From an uncultured Clostridia bacterium (GTDB lineage: Bacteria > Bacillota > Clostridia > TANB77 > CAG-465), in contig CAKOYF010000002.1 of NCBI GenBank assembly GCA_934130595.1, forward strand, positions 62,001 through 126,000: DNA of 64,000 nucleotides, given 5' to 3'. Below are positions 7,723 through 16,933 of the stretch, piece by piece; the first letter of the stretch is position 1; each line of letters opens with the position of its first letter. The translations under genes were made by a program, and so were the position numbers. Under the pieces are notes generated by a model. The model did not search any database and was not told the origin of the DNA. It was given only the letters and a program-made list of their open reading frames with translations.

Positions 7723-8526
7723 ATGAGCAAATTTAAATTTTATGTCTTGGGAAATTTTTCACCTAATATAAGAACTTTTGGCAAATGTAGGTGTACTTGC
7801 TATTTTCTAAAAGGATTTAGCAAAAGTATATTTTTAGATTTTGGTGCAGGTGTGTTTAAAAAGTTTTATGAATTATTAAAAAAGAAAGAAATTGATTTAG
7901 AAAATATAATCATAATAATATCGCATAACCATGTGGATCATAATTTTGCAATTTTATCGCTGGGAGCATTTTTAAAAGCATATAATTTTAAAAATAAATC
8001 ATCAGTAAAAATAGATATTTATTTACCACAAAAGAGTATAATGTTTAAAATAATATCAACATTTAAATCAGTATTTAATATTCATATACTAAATGAGAAT
8101 ACTAATATTATAATAGAAAAAGCAAATATTAGCTTTTGCAAGACTATTCATAAAGGTGAATCGTATGCTACTAAAATTCAAATAGAAGATAATATATTTG
8201 TGTACACTTCGGATATTGCAAAATATTCTAAAAGTTTAGAAGAATTTGTTAAAAATAGCAATGCAGTTTTAATAGATGCAGGATATCCTAAAAAATTACT
8301 AAATTCTTTTAAAAACTATCATGGAAGAACAAAGCAAATACTTGGTGAAACATCGAAATTAGGAATAGGAGTTATATATGCAACACATATTAGATTCTTT
8401 TCTAAAAAGGAAGATTATATTGAAAATTTTCCAAAGGGACAGACTACATATCTTGTTAAAATTAATAATGAATATGATATGTTTCCCAAAAAAATAAAAG
8501 AATACATTTTAACTATAAGAAAATAA
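7723..8526 (+). CDS. MBL-fold metallohydrolase (RNase Z-like)
   Basis: A 267-residue metallo-beta-lactamase fold protein. The metal motif SHNHVDHN (HxHxDH type) lies near residue 67, followed by further ligands in KTIHKG, an aspartate in YTSDIAKYS and a histidine in YATHIRF. Order and spacing resemble the RNase Z/ElaC group, but the protein is short and lacks an obvious tRNA-binding arm, so it may be another phosphodiesterase-like MBL enzyme. It stands alone between terminators, with an extended -10 promoter (TATAAT at 7662-7667) and the ribosome site GGAGGG. Cytosolic. Confidence 0.75.
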   Translation: MSKFKFYVLGNFSPNIRTFGKCRCTCYFLKGFSKSIFLDFGAGVFKKFYELLKKKEIDLENIIIIISHNHVDHNFAILSLGAFLKAYNFKNKSSVKIDIYLPQKSIMFKIISTFKSVFNIHILNENTNIIIEKANISFCKTIHKGESYATKIQIEDNIFVYTSDIAKYSKSLEEFVKNSNAVLIDAGYPKKLLNSFKNYHGRTKQILGETSKLGIGVIYATHIRFFSKKEDYIENFPKGQTTYLVKINNEYDMFPKKIKEYILTIRK

Positions 8527-8547
8527 TTAAAATGTATTCTTTTTTTT
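8499..8547. terminator. Bidirectional terminator between MBL gene and dnaJ-like gene
   Basis: A 14-bp perfect stem (8499-8512 with 8527-8540) is followed by eight T residues on the plus strand. Confidence 0.8.
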
Positions 8548-9475
8548 AATAATTGAACTCTTCACGTTTTCTTTCTATCTTTAATAACTGTTCGTATAAT
8601 TTTTCTTCACGCTCTGAAATATCTTCAGGTAAGTCTATATGAATTTTTAAGTTTAAATCTCCTCTTGTTCCATCTTCAGATGTATAACCTTTGTTTGGAA
8701 CAGTAACTATTTCACCGTCTTTTAAACGCTTTGGTAAAGAAACAAAAAGCTTTTCATCCATAACTTGTAGTTTGTACTTTCCACCTAAAGCAGCTACTGC
8801 TGGAGTTATATTAATTTCTTTTATAAAATCTTTTCCAGATAATTTTAAATCGTTATCTTCAAGAAGTTTTACATGGATAATTAAATCTCCATTTTTTCCA
8901 CCATTTTTTCCTGGATTACCAAGGGCAGCAAGTCTAATTTTATCTCCGTTTTTTATTCCTACTGGAACTTTTACTGAGAAAGTCTTCATACCAGTTTTAT
9001 ATGCTTTTATTGCAATCTTTTTCTCGGCTCCGAAAAATCCTTCCTCTAAAGTTACATCTAGATGTGTAACAATATCTGTTCCTTTAATAGGTTTTTGTTT
9101 CTTATCTACAGAATCTATATCATTATCAGAATCTTGTGATGAAGAATCTTTTCTAAATCCTAGTATTTGATTTAAAATATCGTTAAAGACATTAGCGCCA
9201 GATTTAAATTCATATTTTACATCTTGAAGCCCAGACTCAATATTAGCAAATCCATATCCGTATTTTGCAACTTGTCTATCATATTTTCTTCTTTTTTCAG
9301 CATCCATTAATACTGCATAAGCTTCATTAATATCTTTAAATTTATCTTCAGCACCAGGCTCTTTATTTTTATCTGGATGATATTCTTTAGCGAGTCTTCT
9401 GAAATTTAATTTTATATCTTGATCAGAACTTTTTCTGTTTACTTCTAATATTGCGTAATAGTTTTTGTATTTCAT
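8546..9475 (-). CDS. DnaJ-type co-chaperone without zinc finger (CbpA-like)
   Basis: A 309-residue Hsp40 protein. The N-terminal J domain (residues ~4-68) carries the HPD motif in KEYHPDKN that stimulates DnaK. A short linker follows, with Gly/Phe character reduced, then two DnaJ C-terminal substrate-binding domains (about 125-300). The cysteine-rich zinc finger of true DnaJ is absent, so it is the CbpA/DnaJ2 (type B) class. The start is preceded by AAAGGGG. Its promoter diverges from the gyrA promoter and it converges with the MBL gene. Confidence 0.85.
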   Translation of the reverse strand: MKYKNYYAILEVNRKSSDQDIKLNFRRLAKEYHPDKNKEPGAEDKFKDINEAYAVLMDAEKRRKYDRQVAKYGYGFANIESGLQDVKYEFKSGANVFNDILNQILGFRKDSSSQDSDNDIDSVDKKQKPIKGTDIVTHLDVTLEEGFFGAEKKIAIKAYKTGMKTFSVKVPVGIKNGDKIRLAALGNPGKNGGKNGDLIIHVKLLEDNDLKLSGKDFIKEINITPAVAALGGKYKLQVMDEKLFVSLPKRLKDGEIVTVPNKGYTSEDGTRGDLNLKIHIDLPEDISEREEKLYEQLLKIERKREEFNY

Positions 9476-9513
9476 ATAGTACCCCTTTAAAAACCAACAT
9501 TTTACTGATTTTT

Positions 9514-9541
9514 ATTATATCATATTTAATGCAAAATTCAA
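9514..9541 (-). promoter_or_regulatory. Promoter of dnaJ-like gene
   Basis: On the minus strand TTGAAT (9541-9536) and TATAAT (9519-9514) are 16 bp apart, about 40 bp upstream of the start. Confidence 0.65.
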
Positions 9542-9551
9542 GGATATTAAC

Positions 9552-9580
9552 TTGCTTTTTTATATTTTTTTTAGTATAAT
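9552..9580 (+). promoter_or_regulatory. Promoter of gyrA
   Basis: TTGCTT at 9552-9557 and TATAAT at 9575-9580 with a 17-bp spacer, 36 bp before the start codon. Confidence 0.75.
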
Positions 9581-9615
9581 AAGGGAGTAAAAACACAGAT
9601 GGAGGTATGAATATA

Positions 9616-12087
9616 ATGGACATTAATGATGAAAACTTTTTATCGGCGCAAAAAATTGTACCTGTAAAAATCGAAGATGAAATGAAAAAATCATATATAG
9701 ACTATGCCATGAGTGTTATAGTTGCCCGTGCCTTACCAGATGTTAGAGATGGTTTGAAACCTGTTCATAGAAGAATTTTATATACAATGTATGAAGACAG
9801 TCTATGGCCAGAAAAAGCATACAGAAAATGTGCTAATATTGTTGGTAGTGCTATGGGTAGATATCACCCACATGGTGATGCAGCTATATATGATGCGTTA
9901 GTTCGTTTATCACAAAACTTTTCACTAAGATATCCTTTGGTTGATGGACATGGAAACTTTGGTTCTATGGATAATGATCCACCAGCCGCAATGAGATACA
10001 CAGAAGCAAAACTTGAAAAGATTGCTTTAGAAATGTTAGGTGACTTGGATAAGGAAACAGTAGACTTTATGCCAAACTATGATGACAGATTAAAAGAACC
10101 TACTGTATTACCTGCTAAATTACCATATTTGTTAATAAACGGTGCTTATGGTATAGCTGTTGGTATGGCATCTAATATTCCACCACACAACTTAAGTGAA
10201 GTTGTTGATGGAACTATTGCTCAATTAGACAATCCAGATATTACTAATGAGGAATTGATGGCATATATTAAAGGACCAGATTTTCCTACAGCTGGAATTA
10301 TAGTTGGAAAAGAAGGCATAAAAGATGCATATACTACAGGTCGTGGAAAAGTTTGCTTAAGAGCAAAAGCTGAAATAGAAGAAGATAATCGTGGTAGATT
10401 TAGAATAATAGTTACAGAGATACCATATCAAGTAAATAAAGCAGCTTTAGTAGAAAATATTGCAAAATTAGTACAAGCTAAAACACTTGAAGGAATTTCA
10501 GATTTAAGAGATGAAACAGATAGAGAATCTGGAATGAACTGTTCTGTACGTATAGTTATCGAGTTAAAGAGGGATGCTAATCCTAATGTTGTTCTAAATC
10601 AATTATATAAACATACTCAATTACAAAATACACAAAGTATGTTAATGCTTGCAATTGTAAATGGAGTACCTAGAGTTTTAACTCTAAGAGAAATTTTAGC
10701 TGAATATATAAAACACAGAGAAAATGTTGTTGTAAGAAGAACAAAATTTGATCTAGCTAAAGCAGAAGCAAGAATACACATATTAGAGGGATTAAGAATA
10801 GCTATAGATAATATTGATGAAGTTATTCATGTAATAAGAAATTCTTATGATAATGCATTACAAAACTTGATGGAAAGATTTGGTCTTACAGAGATACAAG
10901 CACAAGCAATTTTGGACATGCAATTAAGAAGATTACAAGGATTACAAAGAGATAAAATTGAAGAAGAATATAATCAATTATTAGCATTAGCAAAACACTT
11001 AAGAGAAATTCTTGCATCAGAACAATTAGTAAAAGATATAATCAAACAAGAACTTATTGAATTAAAAGAAAAATTCGGTGATGAAAGAAAAACTCAAATA
11101 ACTCATGGAGCAGGAGATATAGACATTGAATCTTTAATAAAAGAAGAAAATAATGTTGTAACTCTAACTCATTTTGGATATATTAAGAGAGTTGCAGCAG
11201 ATGTTTATAGAAGCCAAAAACGTGGTGGAAAAGGTCTTACTGCAATGAATACTCGTGAGGAAGATTTTGTTGAACATCTTTTTGTTACTTCAACACATAA
11301 CAGTTTAATGTTCTTTACAAATACTGGTAAAGTATTCAGATTAAAGACATATGAATTACCAGAAGCTAGCAGAACTGCTAAAGGAACTGCAATTGTTAAT
11401 TTATTACAATTAGCTCAAGGTGAAAAAGTTACTGCTGTTATGCCAGTTACAGACTTTAATGACGATTCATTATATGTACTTATGGCAACAAGTAACGGAT
11501 TAATTAAGAAAACAAAATTATCTGAGTATTCAAATATAAGAAAAACAGGAATACAAGCTATTACTCTTAAAGAAGATGATGAATTAATAGATGTAAGATT
11601 AACTGATGGTAACAATGATATTATAATGGTTACAAAAGAAGGATTGTCTATTAGATTCAAGGAAGAAGAAGTTAGAGCTGTAGGTAGAACATCTATGGGT
11701 GTTAAAGGTATAGCTTTAGGAAAAGAAGATAAAGTAGTTGGTATGGAACCAATTAAAGAAGATAATGGTTACGTTTTAGCAATTACTGAAAATGGATTCG
11801 GAAAGAGAACAGAGCTAGAAGAGTACAGATGCCAAGGAAGAGCTGGTAAAGGTGTACTTACATATAAGATAACATCTAAAACTGGAAATATTGTTGGTGT
11901 TAAACTTGTTAATGACCATGACGAAGTTATGCTAATAACTGATACTGGTGTAATAATAAGATTAAATGTTGACGATATAAGTATTCTTGGTAGAAATACA
12001 CAAGGTGTAACTCTAATGAGAACTTCAGATGGTGGAAAAGTAATAAACATTGCTAAAGTTCCAAATGAAGAAGAAACAGAAGAATAA
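9616..12087 (+). CDS. gyrA: DNA gyrase subunit A
   Basis: An 823-residue type II topoisomerase A subunit that breaks and rejoins DNA as the GyrA2-GyrB2 complex to introduce negative supercoils. The winged-helix domain carries the catalytic tyrosine in AAMRYTE (Y128). The C-terminal beta-pinwheel contains SQKRGGKGL, a GyrA-box variant that distinguishes gyrase from ParC. At the quinolone-determining site HPHGDAAIYD, residue 89 (equivalent to E. coli Ser83) is alanine while the Asp87 equivalent is kept. The start at 9616 is chosen because GGAGG at 9601-9605 is 10 bp upstream; the ATG at 9607 is too close. It is a single-gene transcript here, with gyrB not adjacent. Confidence 0.93.
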   Translation: MDINDENFLSAQKIVPVKIEDEMKKSYIDYAMSVIVARALPDVRDGLKPVHRRILYTMYEDSLWPEKAYRKCANIVGSAMGRYHPHGDAAIYDALVRLSQNFSLRYPLVDGHGNFGSMDNDPPAAMRYTEAKLEKIALEMLGDLDKETVDFMPNYDDRLKEPTVLPAKLPYLLINGAYGIAVGMASNIPPHNLSEVVDGTIAQLDNPDITNEELMAYIKGPDFPTAGIIVGKEGIKDAYTTGRGKVCLRAKAEIEEDNRGRFRIIVTEIPYQVNKAALVENIAKLVQAKTLEGISDLRDETDRESGMNCSVRIVIELKRDANPNVVLNQLYKHTQLQNTQSMLMLAIVNGVPRVLTLREILAEYIKHRENVVVRRTKFDLAKAEARIHILEGLRIAIDNIDEVIHVIRNSYDNALQNLMERFGLTEIQAQAILDMQLRRLQGLQRDKIEEEYNQLLALAKHLREILASEQLVKDIIKQELIELKEKFGDERKTQITHGAGDIDIESLIKEENNVVTLTHFGYIKRVAADVYRSQKRGGKGLTAMNTREEDFVEHLFVTSTHNSLMFFTNTGKVFRLKTYELPEASRTAKGTAIVNLLQLAQGEKVTAVMPVTDFNDDSLYVLMATSNGLIKKTKLSEYSNIRKTGIQAITLKEDDELIDVRLTDGNNDIIMVTKEGLSIRFKEEEVRAVGRTSMGVKGIALGKEDKVVGMEPIKEDNGYVLAITENGFGKRTELEEYRCQGRAGKGVLTYKITSKTGNIVGVKLVNDHDEVMLITDTGVIIRLNVDDISILGRNTQGVTLMRTSDGGKVINIAKVPNEEETEE

Positions 12088-12098
12088 TAGTATAGAAT

Positions 12099-12134
12099 AA
12101 TAAGGTAGGCGATAAGCTTACCTTATTTTTTTCT
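12099..12134 (+). terminator. Intrinsic terminator after gyrA
   Basis: AATAAGGTA pairs with TACCTTATT and is followed by a T-rich run. Confidence 0.85.
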
Positions 12135-12267
12135 TGTAATTGTAGTGTAAGTATGATATAATAATTATTATGTAACTTGATTTGGATGTTTATTACTAAA
12201 TAGTGGAAAATGCAAATATAACTGACTCAAATAAGTTATAATATAAAATAGAAAAGGAGGATTTGAT

Positions 12268-13446
12268 ATGTTTGAATTAAATTCTAAAAACATAAAGAAA
12301 ATTCTAATTATAATAACATACACTATATTATTGTGTTTTGCTTGTGTTAAATTCAACCTTGTTTTAAAAGGATTAGGATACATTTTAAATCTATTAAAAC
12401 CATTTTTATTTGGATTTTGTATTGCCTTTATTCTTAATATACCATTAAGTAAAATAGAAACAATGATGACTAAAAATAAAGGAAAAAAGAAAAATAAAAA
12501 AGGCAAAGAAAATATAAAAACACAACAAGAAACTACTCAACCTAGTAAAAAAACTAGAACAATTTCTTTAGTTTTGTCACTAGCTATAGTTTTAGGAATA
12601 ATATTTTTAACATTATTTTTAGTTATTCCAGAGTTTATAAATACTATAAGTATGTTTAAAGATAGCATACCAACCGCTTTTAATAATTCTAAGGAATGGC
12701 TGGAAGAAGTTATGAGAAATAATCCAAACTTCATAGAGAAAATAAAAAGCTTTAAACCAGATTGGCAACAATTAGATCAAAATGTAACTGATTGGATAAA
12801 AGGTGCAGCAACAGGAATTATAGGAGTATCTGTAGATTTTGTTATAGGATTCTTTTCTGGCGTTATAAATTTCTTTATGGGATTTGTTTTTGCAGTATAT
12901 ATGCTTATGCAAAAAGAAAAATTAGTAATGCAATTTAAAAAGCTATTAAAAGCATATATACCAGAAGAAAAATGTAAAAAGTTATTTTATGTTGGAAGAA
13001 TAACTAATGATACTTTTAAAAAATTCTTTGGAGGTCAATTTATAGAAGCAATTCTTTTAGGAGTGTTATGCTTTATAGGAATGCTAATATTTAAGATGCC
13101 ATATGCTTTAACAATTTCTGTACTTGTTGGAGTAACAGCACTTATACCTTTCTTTGGAGCATTTTTTGGAACTATAATTGGTGCAATATTGATACTTGCA
13201 GTAAATCCAACTCAAGCTGTTTGGTTTGTGATTTATATAATAGTACTTCAACAAATTGATGGAAACTTATTTTATCCAAAGATAGTTGGAGATTCGGTTG
13301 GACTACTAGGTATTTGGGTAATGCTTGCTGTTATTGTTGGAGGAAACAGTCTAGGAATAATAGGAATGCTTATTGGTGTACCAGTAGCTTCAGTAATTTA
13401 TAAGTTAATTAAAGAATATGTAAATAATAAGAAAATAGAAGAATAA
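12268..13446 (+). CDS. AI-2E family transporter (PF01594-type membrane protein)
   Basis: A 392-residue polytopic membrane protein. Two hydrophobic segments lie near residues 10-30 and 35-58, followed by a lysine-rich cytoplasmic stretch (about 68-92). Then come a hydrophobic segment, an extracytoplasmic-type domain with WKxx amphipathic helices, and the C-terminal block with IEAILLGVLCFIGM, LIPFFGAFFGTIIGA and QQIDGNLFYPKIVGDSVGL that marks this family. Members have been linked to AI-2 export or to Na+/H+ antiport; the substrate here is unknown. Start supported by AAAAGGAGG. Flanked by terminators, hence monocistronic. Confidence 0.85.
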   Translation: MFELNSKNIKKILIIITYTILLCFACVKFNLVLKGLGYILNLLKPFLFGFCIAFILNIPLSKIETMMTKNKGKKKNKKGKENIKTQQETTQPSKKTRTISLVLSLAIVLGIIFLTLFLVIPEFINTISMFKDSIPTAFNNSKEWLEEVMRNNPNFIEKIKSFKPDWQQLDQNVTDWIKGAATGIIGVSVDFVIGFFSGVINFFMGFVFAVYMLMQKEKLVMQFKKLLKAYIPEEKCKKLFYVGRITNDTFKKFFGGQFIEAILLGVLCFIGMLIFKMPYALTISVLVGVTALIPFFGAFFGTIIGAILILAVNPTQAVWFVIYIIVLQQIDGNLFYPKIVGDSVGLLGIWVMLAVIVGGNSLGIIGMLIGVPVASVIYKLIKEYVNNKKIEE

Positions 13447-13480
13447 AGGAATTTTCAATCCTTTATTCTTTATTTTTTTT
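13441..13480 (+). terminator. Intrinsic terminator after the AI-2E family gene
   Basis: A 10-bp stem (GAATAAAGGA/TCCTTTATTC) followed by TTTATTTTTTTT. Confidence 0.85.
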
Positions 13481-13508
13481 GTATTATGTGTTATAATAAT
13501 TATGTTTT

Positions 13509-13829
13509 AGTATTCCAAATGATCGCTTGCTTTTGCAAGAGGAAAGTCCGGACACTATAGAGCAGGGTGCTAGATAACGTCTAGTGGAAGTGATTCTAAG
13601 GAAAGTGCAACAGAAAATTACCGCTATGTAAATAGTAAGGGTGAAAACGCGAGGTAAGAGCTCACGAGCAACTATGGAGACTTAGTTGCGGTGTAAACCC
13701 CACCTAGTGCAACGCCAGAATAAAACGTTAAGGTTGCTCGCTAAGTTTTGAGTTGGCGGCTTGAAATATATAGCAATATATATTCTAGATAAATGATCAT
13801 TAAATACAGAATCCGGCTTACGGAATGCT
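13509..13829 (+). ncRNA. rnpB: RNase P RNA, bacterial class A
   Basis: This is the catalytic RNA of RNase P, which matures tRNA 5' ends. Diagnostic conserved segments appear in order: GAGGAAAGTCCGGAC (13540s), ACAGAAA, the AGGGTGAAAACGCG core followed by GGTAAGAGCTCAC, GCAACGCCAG-type region, and the 3' end AGAATCCGGCTTA. The P1 helix forms between AGTATTCC (13509-13516) and GGAATGCT (13822-13829), which sets the ends. The ~320-nt size and element order fit class A rather than the Bacillus class B. A TATAAT-containing promoter is just upstream (about 13490-13500). Confidence 0.95.
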
Positions 13830-13845
13830 AAAACACCACAAATAT

Positions 13846-13893
13846 CCTATATAAAGTAAAGATTAAATTTTACTTTATATAGGAACTTTTTTT
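13846..13893 (+). terminator. Intrinsic terminator after rnpB
   Basis: A long perfect stem of about 15 bp (CCTATATAAAGTAAA with TTTACTTTATATAGG) followed by AACTTTTTTT. Confidence 0.85.
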
Positions 13894-13902
13894 ATACTTA
13901 AA

Positions 13903-13931
13903 TTGACATATTTACAATATAGTGGTATTAT
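13903..13931 (+). promoter_or_regulatory. Promoter of the ClpX-like gene
   Basis: TTGACA at 13903-13908 and TATTAT at 13926-13931 with a 17-bp spacer; the ribosome site AAGGAGGG follows at about 13972. Confidence 0.85.
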
Positions 13932-13984
13932 ATTAGGCAACATAATAAATTATAGCTCATATTTAATAAAAAGGAGGGATAATT

Positions 13985-15266
13985 ATGAATAAAAAATTTA
14001 ATGGATTTAGGTGCTCAATTTGTAAACGTCCAATTTACCGGGAATACAAAAATCTTAATGTTAAAGGAAGGATTGATATGTCCAAGTTGTCAAAGTGAAC
14101 TTAATTTGTACTATATTAATGAACTTTTTAGAATGTCTGATGCTTTAGAAGAAATGGCAGATGAATATTATGGAATAGAAGAAGTAGAAGACTATTGCAA
14201 TAAAATTGACGAAAAAGTTAACAACAAAGTAGTTGAAAATCCAAAAAAAGTAAATAACTCAACTACAATAAATGTATATGATATATACAAAAAAGTAACT
14301 AAAAATGTTATAGGACAAAATAAACAAATAAAAAATATATTATCTATTTTAGTAAAAAATGGTCTTACAAATAATCCACATTTTAAAAGTAATATATTTT
14401 TGATTGGTGGAACTGGAAATGGAAAATCTGAGACAATTAAGCAAATTGCCAAATTATTAGATAAACCATACGTCATAGAAGATGCTTCAAAATATACTCA
14501 AGAAGGATATGTTGGAGATAGTGTAGAAAACGCTTGTGCCAAGTTAATATCTGAAGCAAATGGAGATATATTAAAAGCAGAACATGGAATAATTATATTT
14601 GACGAAATAGATAAGAAAACAGATAACGGAGACAGAAGTGGAGTTTCTACAACTAGTGTTCAAGATAGTCTATTAAAGATGCTTGAAGGAGTTAAAGTGC
14701 AGACATCTCAAGGTAGTATAAATACAGAGTTAATTACTTTTGTTTTAATTGGTGCGTGCGAAAATGCGTACAAAGAAAGAGAAAAAAGACTAAAAGGAAA
14801 AGGAACAATTGGATTTTCAAAAGAAGAAGAAAAACAAATAAAAGATGAAATGAAAAATCCAAATTTCATTCCACAAGATCTAATTAATGCTGGATTTAAA
14901 AGTGAGTTTATTGGTAGAATAGATGCAATTGTAGAATTTAACAAAATGGATGAAAAAATAGCCACTAAGATAATTAATGAATCAGAAATATCTATATTTA
15001 ATATGTTTATAAAAGAACTAAAAAATATAAATGTAGATGTAGTTATGGATAGAGAAAAAATAGTCCAAGAAATTTCTAGAAGAGCAATCCAATTAAATAC
15101 TGGAGCTAGAGGAATTAGACAAATAGTAGTAGAAATGTTTGAAAACATTTATGCAGATTTAATTGTAAGCAACTTAAATACAAGGCAAAAATACGAATGT
15201 CATATATATAAAGAAACTGTATATGATAATACTAAGTTTAAACTTGTAAAAGTTAAACAAGTATAA
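13985..15266 (+). CDS. ClpX-like AAA+ ATPase with an apparent frameshift in the zinc finger
   Basis: The ATG at 13985 sits behind a strong ribosome site and opens a frame with FRCSICKRPI, the first half of a four-cysteine zinc finger. The second half (LICPSCQSEL) and the entire AAA+ domain are in another frame. Removing one A from the five-A run at 14048-14052 joins them into one protein. The ATPase domain is ClpX-like: Walker A GGTGNGKS, Walker B IIIFDEIDK, pore loop GYVG, TIGF resembling the ClpP-docking IGF loop, and sensor-2 TGARGIRQI. ClpX unfolds proteins for ClpP. This protein is divergent and probably a paralogue. The break may be a true indel, a sequence error, or frameshifting; initiation in the second frame would lack a good ribosome site and half the finger. 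Confidence 0.7.
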
Positions 15267-15273
15267 AAAGCAA

Positions 15274-15309
15274 AAAAACTTGAAAATTATTTTTTTCAAG
15301 TTTTTTTTA
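15274..15309. terminator. Bidirectional terminator between ClpX-like gene and glycosyltransferase genes
   Basis: AAAACTTGAAAA pairs with TTTTCAAGTTTT, with T-runs on both strands. Confidence 0.75.
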
Positions 15310-15327
15310 TTTATTATTTATTAGCTA

Positions 15328-16800
15328 TTATTCATGTATAGTATTTTTAGCATCTTTGTTTTCTAAAGAAATATTTATTAGTTGATTACTAACTTTTAAT
15401 TCACATTTACCAAGATCTGTTGAATAAGATTGATTTACTAAAATTCCTTCGTCACCATAAATGTTTTTTAATTGTAGTGGTACTTTAGTATTATTTACAG
15501 ATAAGGCAATATAGTATGTCCTTTCTTTTTCTATAGGAATTTCACCTGTAACAAAGTATGTTCTACCTACTATAGTATCGAAGAATCTTTTTTGTAAAAA
15601 GATGTTTGCAGTCTCTTCAATTTTCATCTCAGCAGCAATTTGTTGATTATCTTGATATAAACAAAGTATTCTAAAGTTTTCGGCTAATATATCGTTAAAA
15701 TAACCATTAATAACAAGTTTATTATTAGCTATTTTTAATGAACTTATTTGAAAACTATAGCTTGCTATATTTTCTATAATTCTTCCTTTAATACAGATGT
15801 TATTTTTACTATCCATATAAATTATTTTCTTTATATCATAATCTCTGCTTTTAAACATCAACATCATAGCTAGCATGTAATAGCTACTGTAGTTATATGA
15901 GATTATAATGTCGTCATCAACGTAAGATAAAATCTCTTCACAAATCTTATAAAAACTATTCAATTTGTTTTTGCTTATAAAATTTGGAGTATCTAGTCTT
16001 TTTACAATATTATATATGAAAATATATTGTAGAAATTCAGGAACTTTTTTAAACTTCTTTTTAGATTCTTTTAGTAGTCCTTTATAAACAAATTCTAAAG
16101 TATCAACTAACCAATCTTCTGCATATTCGTTTGTATTTGTTATAGAATTATTTGAAAATCTTTTTCTATAATAATATACTGCATCTGTTGGTGAAATAAA
16201 TCCAAATTTAGGATTTCTTAAATATAAAGTTGTGTTAAAGTATAAATCTTCAGCTAATTTTAAATTAGTATTGAATTTATTTGTTTCGAAAATTTCAGCT
16301 CTATAAAAAGAAGCTGCAGAAGAAAATACATAATCTTGAGGTGATTCTTCTAAATCTATAACTTTAGATTTATTACCGAATTTTATGTATCTGTGGTAAA
16401 GACCTTGTTGGCGTTCTATACATTCAATAGGTAAAGTTACCATATCTATCTCACTGTGCTTTGAGAAAAAGTTATATACTTTTTCTAATGCATTTTCATG
16501 TAGTAAATCGTCTGAATCTAGAAAATTAAAAAATTTACCACTAGCTATTTTTATTCCTGCATTTCTTGCAGAAGAAGCTCCACCGTTAGTTTTATATATG
16601 TATTTTATATTTTGTGGATATTTTTTTACGTATTCTTTGCATATAACTGCTGAGTTATCTGTTGAACCATCATCTACTAGAATTATTTCAGTTGTTTGTA
16701 AGAAGCCAATTGATTGATTAATAACTGATTCTATAGTTTCTTCTAGGTATTTTTCAACATTATACACAGCAATTATTATTGAAAATTTCATTTCATTCAT
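15328..16800 (-). CDS. Family 2 glycosyltransferase with C-terminal extension
   Basis: A 490-residue protein. The N-terminal ~230 residues are a GT-A fold family 2 transferase: FSIIIAVYNVEKYLEE start, VDDGSTDNS nucleotide-sugar motif, GGASSARNAGI, and the metal-binding FLDSDD. The remaining ~250 residues are a helical stretch followed by a beta-rich region resembling the N-terminal domain found in TagF-type glycerophosphotransferases; I am unsure of that match. It likely adds sugars to a surface polysaccharide or teichoic-acid-like polymer from the cytoplasmic side. The start at 16800 follows AGGGTGA. It has its own minus-strand promoter and lies downstream of two other glycosyltransferase genes. 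Confidence 0.8.
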   Translation of the reverse strand: MNEMKFSIIIAVYNVEKYLEETIESVINQSIGFLQTTEIILVDDGSTDNSAVICKEYVKKYPQNIKYIYKTNGGASSARNAGIKIASGKFFNFLDSDDLLHENALEKVYNFFSKHSEIDMVTLPIECIERQQGLYHRYIKFGNKSKVIDLEESPQDYVFSSAASFYRAEIFETNKFNTNLKLAEDLYFNTTLYLRNPKFGFISPTDAVYYYRKRFSNNSITNTNEYAEDWLVDTLEFVYKGLLKESKKKFKKVPEFLQYIFIYNIVKRLDTPNFISKNKLNSFYKICEEILSYVDDDIIISYNYSSYYMLAMMLMFKSRDYDIKKIIYMDSKNNICIKGRIIENIASYSFQISSLKIANNKLVINGYFNDILAENFRILCLYQDNQQIAAEMKIEETANIFLQKRFFDTIVGRTYFVTGEIPIEKERTYYIALSVNNTKVPLQLKNIYGDEGILVNQSYSTDLGKCELKVSNQLINISLENKDAKNTIHE

Positions 16801-16883
16801 ATCTTTCACCCTAATTTAATTTCTAATAAAATCATATATACAGATGTACATATGATTTCATTTGTTGTATAATTGTTAGCGTA

Positions 16884-16912
16884 ATTTTATCACAAAAAAT
16901 GATAGTAGTCAA
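16884..16912 (-). promoter_or_regulatory. Promoter of the third glycosyltransferase gene
   Basis: On the minus strand TTGACT (16912-16907) and TAAAAT (16889-16884) are 17 bp apart, upstream of the gene ending at 15328. Confidence 0.65.
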
Positions 16913-16933
16913 TTGCATTAAATTTGCACAGAA

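Noticed and set aside
8691..9170. Long open frame antisense to the dnaJ-like gene
   Set aside because: It has no ribosome site or promoter, and the dnaJ-like protein on the other strand is clearly conserved.
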